NCBI RefSeq assembly: GCF_015687155.1
Contig: NZ_JADPQF010000004.1
Span: forward strand, 124,001-188,000
DNA: 64,000 nucleotides
Source of the DNA: Aliikangiella sp. G2MR2-5
Lineage (GTDB): Bacteria > Pseudomonadota > Gammaproteobacteria > Enterobacterales > Kangiellaceae
Direction: 5' to 3'
The first letter of the stretch is position 1. Every line of letters starts with the position of its first letter. Positions 60,269-64,000 of this stretch are shown piece after piece. The notes under the pieces were generated by a model. It saw nothing but the letters and a program-made list of their open reading frames with translations, searched no databases and was not told the origin of the DNA. The translations under genes and the position numbers were made by a program.

Positions 60269-60760
60269 TTAAGGTGTTGTATCGAGTTGTCCAAATTCAA
60301 CCTCTCTTTGCTTGGCACTTTGTTTGATAATGAGAGCCATTTGATGAGCTTCTTTATCCTCTTGTGTTAGTTCAAGCTCAGGGACCTGGGTTGGGTGTCG
60401 CTGATAATCAAAGGCGACAAAAGTTAAAAAAGCGCTTACACATTTAAGCAGTCCGCCTTTTTGATCATCTCGATAAACATCACATTTAACAATCATTGAA
60501 GTATTACCAACGGCAACGACTTTAGCGGTCGTTTTTATATTGTCACCCACCATTATCGGTTTGGCAAAATGTACCGCTTCAACGGTGACAGTTGATACTT
60601 GATTCTCACTGAAACGTTTTGCTGCCATGGCTGCGGTAGTATCCATTATCGCTAACACATCACCACCGAACATATTACCTGCAGGGTTGGCCTGATTAGG
60701 AAACACCAAATTCCAGTTAACCATTTCTTCAGCTTTTTTAACTCTTCTTTGTTCGCTCAT
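60269..60760 (-). CDS. Acyl-CoA thioesterase (hotdog fold, YciA/Acot type)
   Basis: This is a 163-residue single-domain hotdog thioesterase that hydrolyses acyl-CoA. The family features are NQANPAGNMFGGDVLAIMDTTAAMAA, whose central GG and the D in MDTTA are the active-site region, and VEAVHFAKPIMVGDNI. It ends in a charged tail. The closest types are cytoplasmic acyl-CoA hydrolases such as YciA; chain-length preference is not readable. It stands alone, convergent with trkH copy 2. Confidence 0.9.
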   Translation of the reverse strand: MSEQRRVKKAEEMVNWNLVFPNQANPAGNMFGGDVLAIMDTTAAMAAKRFSENQVSTVTVEAVHFAKPIMVGDNIKTTAKVVAVGNTSMIVKCDVYRDDQKGGLLKCVSAFLTFVAFDYQRHPTQVPELELTQEDKEAHQMALIIKQSAKQREVEFGQLDTTP

Positions 60761-60938
60761 CGCTCGCCCTAGAATGCAAAATGATAGTTTAAGTTTAGCG
60801 TCAAACGTCTGATAGTTAAAATAGATAAGTGATATGTCTATAAAAGGAAATTGTTATACCTTTACCGTTTCCAGAAATGATTGTAAGTAAAAATAGCTAG
60901 TTAATACTTTTTATAGAGAGTAAACATTTGTTCGAGCT

Positions 60939-60968
60939 AAAAAAGCCCACGCTACGTGGGCGTTTTTT
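60939..60968 (-). terminator. Terminator of copper-receptor gene
   Basis: GCCCACG and CGTGGGC pair around CTA, flanked by A-run and T-run, so on the minus strand a 7-bp stem is followed by TTTTTT. It begins right after the receptor stop codon and could also serve the opposite strand. Confidence 0.85.
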
Positions 60969-63039
60969 ATAACTCTTTCAGGACAGAAAACCAGAAATGT
61001 CTCCCCGGTTCATTGACTCGAATTGCTTCAGGATTAAAGGGATCCATATTCGCACGGCTTACATGGTAGGAGAAAGTTTTATCGAACAGATTGTTGATAC
61101 CCGCCGATAGTTGCCAATCTGAACTAAGGCTATAGCGAAACTTGAAATCAATCACCGTCCAGCTATCAGATTTTCCTGCATCGAGCATGCTACCCTGCAT
61201 CATATTGTCATCGACCTCATCTTGCTTCATAGCAAACCTTAAATCAATCCAGTAAGCCCATTTTTCACTTTCATTGCTTACCTGAAGTAATCCTTCTACA
61301 GGGGGGATTTGATACAATGGATAACTGTCGCTGTCTCTTTTACCTTTGACATATGCAACGTTGCCGTAGAAGTTCCAGGAGTGAGCAAATGATTTCTGAA
61401 TTGCATATTCAAATCCCGACAGAGTAGCATCTGTATTGCGGTATACCGTTGCCATATCCGTAGCGATAATGTCAGGCAAATCCCCCATACTGGCACGATC
61501 TCGTAAAATAAAGTTGCTGACTTGATCATGATATACTGACAATTCATGCCAACCATTATCAAATCTCCATTTAACACCAAGCTCTAGCTGATTGTGTCTT
61601 TCCGGCTTAATGCCGGGATTACCCACCCAACGCATCATTGCCATGTTGTTGGCTGCACCCAAGTATCGTTCAGTGGCATCTGCAGTTCTTACAGTAGAGT
61701 TGACTCCTAGCCAATAGAGTGAGCTGTTCGTTTTATGAAAGTAGCGAGAGAATGCGCTAACATTATCTTCACTACTGTTCGAAGGTGTATTTGAATAATA
61801 GTTTTGATACAGCGACTGGCCGGCATCGGTTTGCAAAGCCGGAGAGTTTGCTGAAACATGATCGTAACGAATACCCGATTTAATGCGATTGTTATCGTCG
61901 AAAAGATACTCTGCTTCTAAAGCTATGCCTTTGATATCAAGTTCATTTTGCGGCCAAATTCGCGCTTGTAAAATTGAAGGCGTGCCCATCATACTCATAT
62001 ATCTTTCAGCATGACGATCAACATTCTGCCAGTCAAAGCTCGTTTGCCAGGTAATATTTTTATTTGCATTTTGCCAACGTCTCAGCCATTTTAACCCAGA
62101 GGTTTTTGAGTAGGAATCTGTTAACATACGCATTGATGCTGTTTGCTCCCGCAAACTAAAGTTGTCCATTACATGATGTGCTTCATTAAAATAAAGCTGA
62201 TACTCGGTGTAATTATTAGAGTTTTGATCTCCGTCCAGATACATTAATTGGATTGCATCCATATCTGTTTTGGGTCCATCCATCATGGTGCCGGCAAAAA
62301 GTGCATCCGCACCTCGGTTTGCCATAAAAGAAATGCGCCACTCTACATCCTGGTTTGGGGTATATCCTGCAATCAGGGTATTCGTTCTAGTATTGAATGC
62401 TGTACGAGTAAGCTTGCCTTCACCATCCTCATAGCTCTTTTGATCGAGTAGTTGACTAATTAGCCTGAGGTACCCTTTTTCGTTTCCTGTGGCCAAATCA
62501 GTACCAAGTTTATAGTAATCCGGTGAATAAGCGACCATCAGCTTTCCCTCTATTTCGTTTTCTCCTAATAGCGGGCTATAGCGCTTGAAATTTATCGTTC
62601 CTGCAGGACCGCCTGAACCAAAAATCAAAGACTCAACACCTTTAATAATTTGTACCTCATCCCAGCCGAAGGGTTCAGTGTAGGAGCCGGGTGAATCCAT
62701 TCTATTGGGCCCTGCCCCGTGAAGAAATGCGCCTTGCTGTAATAAATTAAGTCGTGTTTGGCTTTGTCCGCGTAATACTGGATCGATGCCATGGCCGCCA
62801 GCTCTTATTGCGGAAAAACCAGGAAAACGAATCAGGAGATCACCGGCATCGGTGATGACCTGGTTATCATACTCGTCAAGTTGTTCGCTCAAGCCTTCAA
62901 TGCTTTGTTGAATCGGAGAGCCAGTAATGACCAGTGTACGACTCTCATCAATTGTTGCATCGTCAGCGTAAATATAACTACTGGAGAGAAGGATTGATGT
63001 GGCAACGATAAATTTTTTAAATTGAAATGTGTTTATCAT
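60967..63039 (-). CDS. TonB-dependent receptor, copper-receptor (OprC/NosA) type, ligand cysteine missing
   Basis: This is a 690-residue outer-membrane receptor. It has a signal peptide (residues 1-25, SYIYADDAT) and a TonB-box-like TLVITGSP. The plug reads LLIRFPGFSAIRAGGHGIDPVLRGQSQTRLN in short pieces typical of OprC/NosA (FPGFSAIRAGGHG, DPVLRGQSQTRLN, PNRMDSP). OprC binds copper with a CxxxM-HxM set. Here the CxxxM position reads G110-PNR-M114, so the cysteine is glycine, whereas H289-V-M291 keeps the HxM part. The end is a barrel signal ending SVLKEL. It stands divergent from a RegB-type kinase gene, 230 bases apart. Copper uptake is likely but affinity may differ. Confidence 0.88.
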   Translation of the reverse strand: MINTFQFKKFIVATSILLSSSYIYADDATIDESRTLVITGSPIQQSIEGLSEQLDEYDNQVITDAGDLLIRFPGFSAIRAGGHGIDPVLRGQSQTRLNLLQQGAFLHGAGPNRMDSPGSYTEPFGWDEVQIIKGVESLIFGSGGPAGTINFKRYSPLLGENEIEGKLMVAYSPDYYKLGTDLATGNEKGYLRLISQLLDQKSYEDGEGKLTRTAFNTRTNTLIAGYTPNQDVEWRISFMANRGADALFAGTMMDGPKTDMDAIQLMYLDGDQNSNNYTEYQLYFNEAHHVMDNFSLREQTASMRMLTDSYSKTSGLKWLRRWQNANKNITWQTSFDWQNVDRHAERYMSMMGTPSILQARIWPQNELDIKGIALEAEYLFDDNNRIKSGIRYDHVSANSPALQTDAGQSLYQNYYSNTPSNSSEDNVSAFSRYFHKTNSSLYWLGVNSTVRTADATERYLGAANNMAMMRWVGNPGIKPERHNQLELGVKWRFDNGWHELSVYHDQVSNFILRDRASMGDLPDIIATDMATVYRNTDATLSGFEYAIQKSFAHSWNFYGNVAYVKGKRDSDSYPLYQIPPVEGLLQVSNESEKWAYWIDLRFAMKQDEVDDNMMQGSMLDAGKSDSWTVIDFKFRYSLSSDWQLSAGINNLFDKTFSYHVSRANMDPFNPEAIRVNEPGRHFWFSVLKEL

Positions 63040-63269
63040 GATTACTACACTTATTTTGAAAATGGGAGCTAATTACTAAAATCAGTCAAAGCCGGGTAAT
63101 TGGTTGCATGGTAATATTCAAAGAGGCGCGATTCTATGCGACTAATTGTCGCACCCACTCGCTTTTTGTTCGGTGTTAGAATGTGAAACCCTTACAATAA
63201 ATGTTTACCAAAGGCGTGAACTACGCGGGATAGAAAAGAGAGTAATTAAAAGTGATCCCTGTTTTTCAT

Positions 63270-64000
63270 ATGGCAAAGGCCGATTCAAATCTGTCTTATC
63301 TGGCGATTCTAAATCGCATTCGATTGATCGCGATCAATGGCCAAATTCTGATGATTCTTGCAGCCAACTGGCTATTACAGATTCGTTTACCGTTGGACTG
63401 GTTGATTTTACTTATCGGCGTTGAAATTTTGTTTCAGAGCTATGCATTTTGGCGATGTAAGCAAGGAGGCAATTTTTCTTCGACCTTGTTGATGATGCAC
63501 CTGTTATTCGACTCGCTAATCTTAACGGGACTGATCTTTTTCACAGGAGGAGCTAACAACCCATTTATTTATCTTCTTCTCCTTTTTCTTGCGCTGGCAA
63601 CTTTTATGTTAAGTCAGAAAGAGTTGATTTTGGTAAGCATTAGTCAACTTGCGCTTTACTCTTTTCTGAATCTTTATCAGAGACCGCTAGAGCTTGGCGA
63701 TGCCAGCCCATTGAATTCCTTTCACTTACACTTGGCCGGGATGTGGGTTAACTTTTTTTTGACTGTAATATTGATTGCTTTTTTTGGTTTGTTGGCTCGA
63801 CAGGTGTTTCTTCTGCAAGAAAAGAAGATTAGAGAGCTTCATGAAAGACAGCTTCGTGATGAGCAACTTTTGAATTTGGGCATAATGTCTGCCGGCGCAG
63901 CACATGAACTGGGAACGCCAATGTCGACAATGGCTGTTGTTGTCGATGATCTACAGCATAGCGATATTGGCATCGAGTTTAAGGATGATCTTAAGATTAT
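63270..64000 (+). CDS. RegB/PrrB/ActS-type redox sensor histidine kinase, 3' end outside window
   Basis: The first 243 codons of a membrane sensor kinase are present. It has six hydrophobic segments, the quinone-sensing heptapeptide GGANNPF between segments 3 and 4, and the phosphoacceptor box AAHELGTPMSTMAV, which is the RegB-specific form of the H-box. The start is ATG 63270 giving MAKADSNLSYL; the ribosome-binding site is weak. The redox cysteine of RegB lies past the H-box and is not in the window. Kinases of this type respond to the ubiquinone pool and with RegA-type regulators control respiration; the regulator gene would be expected just beyond 64000. Confidence 0.88.
   Translation, partial: MAKADSNLSYLAILNRIRLIAINGQILMILAANWLLQIRLPLDWLILLIGVEILFQSYAFWRCKQGGNFSSTLLMMHLLFDSLILTGLIFFTGGANNPFIYLLLLFLALATFMLSQKELILVSISQLALYSFLNLYQRPLELGDASPLNSFHLHLAGMWVNFFLTVILIAFFGLLARQVFLLQEKKIRELHERQLRDEQLLNLGIMSAGAAHELGTPMSTMAVVVDDLQHSDIGIEFKDDLKI

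Overview
The window is an ordinary-chromosome segment of a gammaproteobacterium, AT-rich (roughly 40-45% GC by eye), centred on the replication origin. The gene order gyrB-recF-dnaN-dnaA-oriC-rpmH-rnpA-yidD-yidC-mnmE-mnmG-rsmG-parA-parB-atpIBEFHAGDC-glmU-glmS is the classic gammaproteobacterial origin neighbourhood. The very dense GATC sites in oriC point to a Dam-methylating lineage. Many TonB-dependent receptors and a vibrioferrin-type siderophore locus suggest a free-living, probably aquatic/marine heterotroph; I cannot name genus or family from the sequence alone.

Region 1 (1-11431) is an iron-acquisition island. One minus-strand operon reads: HpcH/HpaI aldolase-family enzyme (candidate SbnG-like citrate synthase), FecA/PvuA-like TonB receptor, ATP-grasp ligase, NIS synthetase, MFS exporter, NIS synthetase, PLP decarboxylase (cut by the window edge). 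The last five match pvsA-pvsB-pvsC-pvsD-pvsE of vibrioferrin in type and order, mostly with ATGA-type overlaps. A divergent PepSY membrane protein (candidate siderophore-iron reductase) shares an intergenic region that carries a good Fur box.

Region 2 (11581-27201) holds the replication and segregation genes. gyrB, recF, dnaN and dnaA run leftwards and rpmH onward runs rightwards from an ~0.8 kb oriC with two perfect DnaA boxes, weaker ones, and 22 GATC sites. Two parS-type palindromes lie inside recF, matching the parAB pair 11 kb away. mnmE, mnmG and rsmG sit between.

Region 3 (27231-29868) is a small accessory block: a membrane protein plus XRE-type regulator whose promoter is overlapped by three copies of a GATACC-N4-GGTATC operator, a flavin reductase/ferredoxin fusion, and an AlkD-like glycosylase. 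Region 4 (30175-37433) is the complete ATP synthase operon with a recognisable promoter and terminator.

Region 5 (37584-48539) has a stand-alone winged-helix protein and a large TonB receptor convergent with a LytS/LytTR two-component pair, then glmU, glmS, a DsbA-family protein with a CGAC site, a DUF2884 protein and a voltage-gated cation channel with a calcium-channel-like filter. Region 6 (48562-58403) is housekeeping: a LpxL-type acyltransferase, smg-dprA-LysM on the minus strand, and def-fmt-rsmB-trkA-trkH-DUF1289 on the plus strand. Region 7 (58468-64000) has a small orphan secreted protein, a second trkH, a hotdog thioesterase, an OprC/NosA-like copper receptor lacking the ligand cysteine, and the start of a RegB-type redox sensor kinase.

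No insertion sequence, prophage, CRISPR array, tRNA or rRNA was seen. No wholly new system is evident; the most unusual points are the siderophore operon with its own putative citrate synthase, the calcium-like channel filter, the altered copper receptor, and the three-operator XRE promoter.
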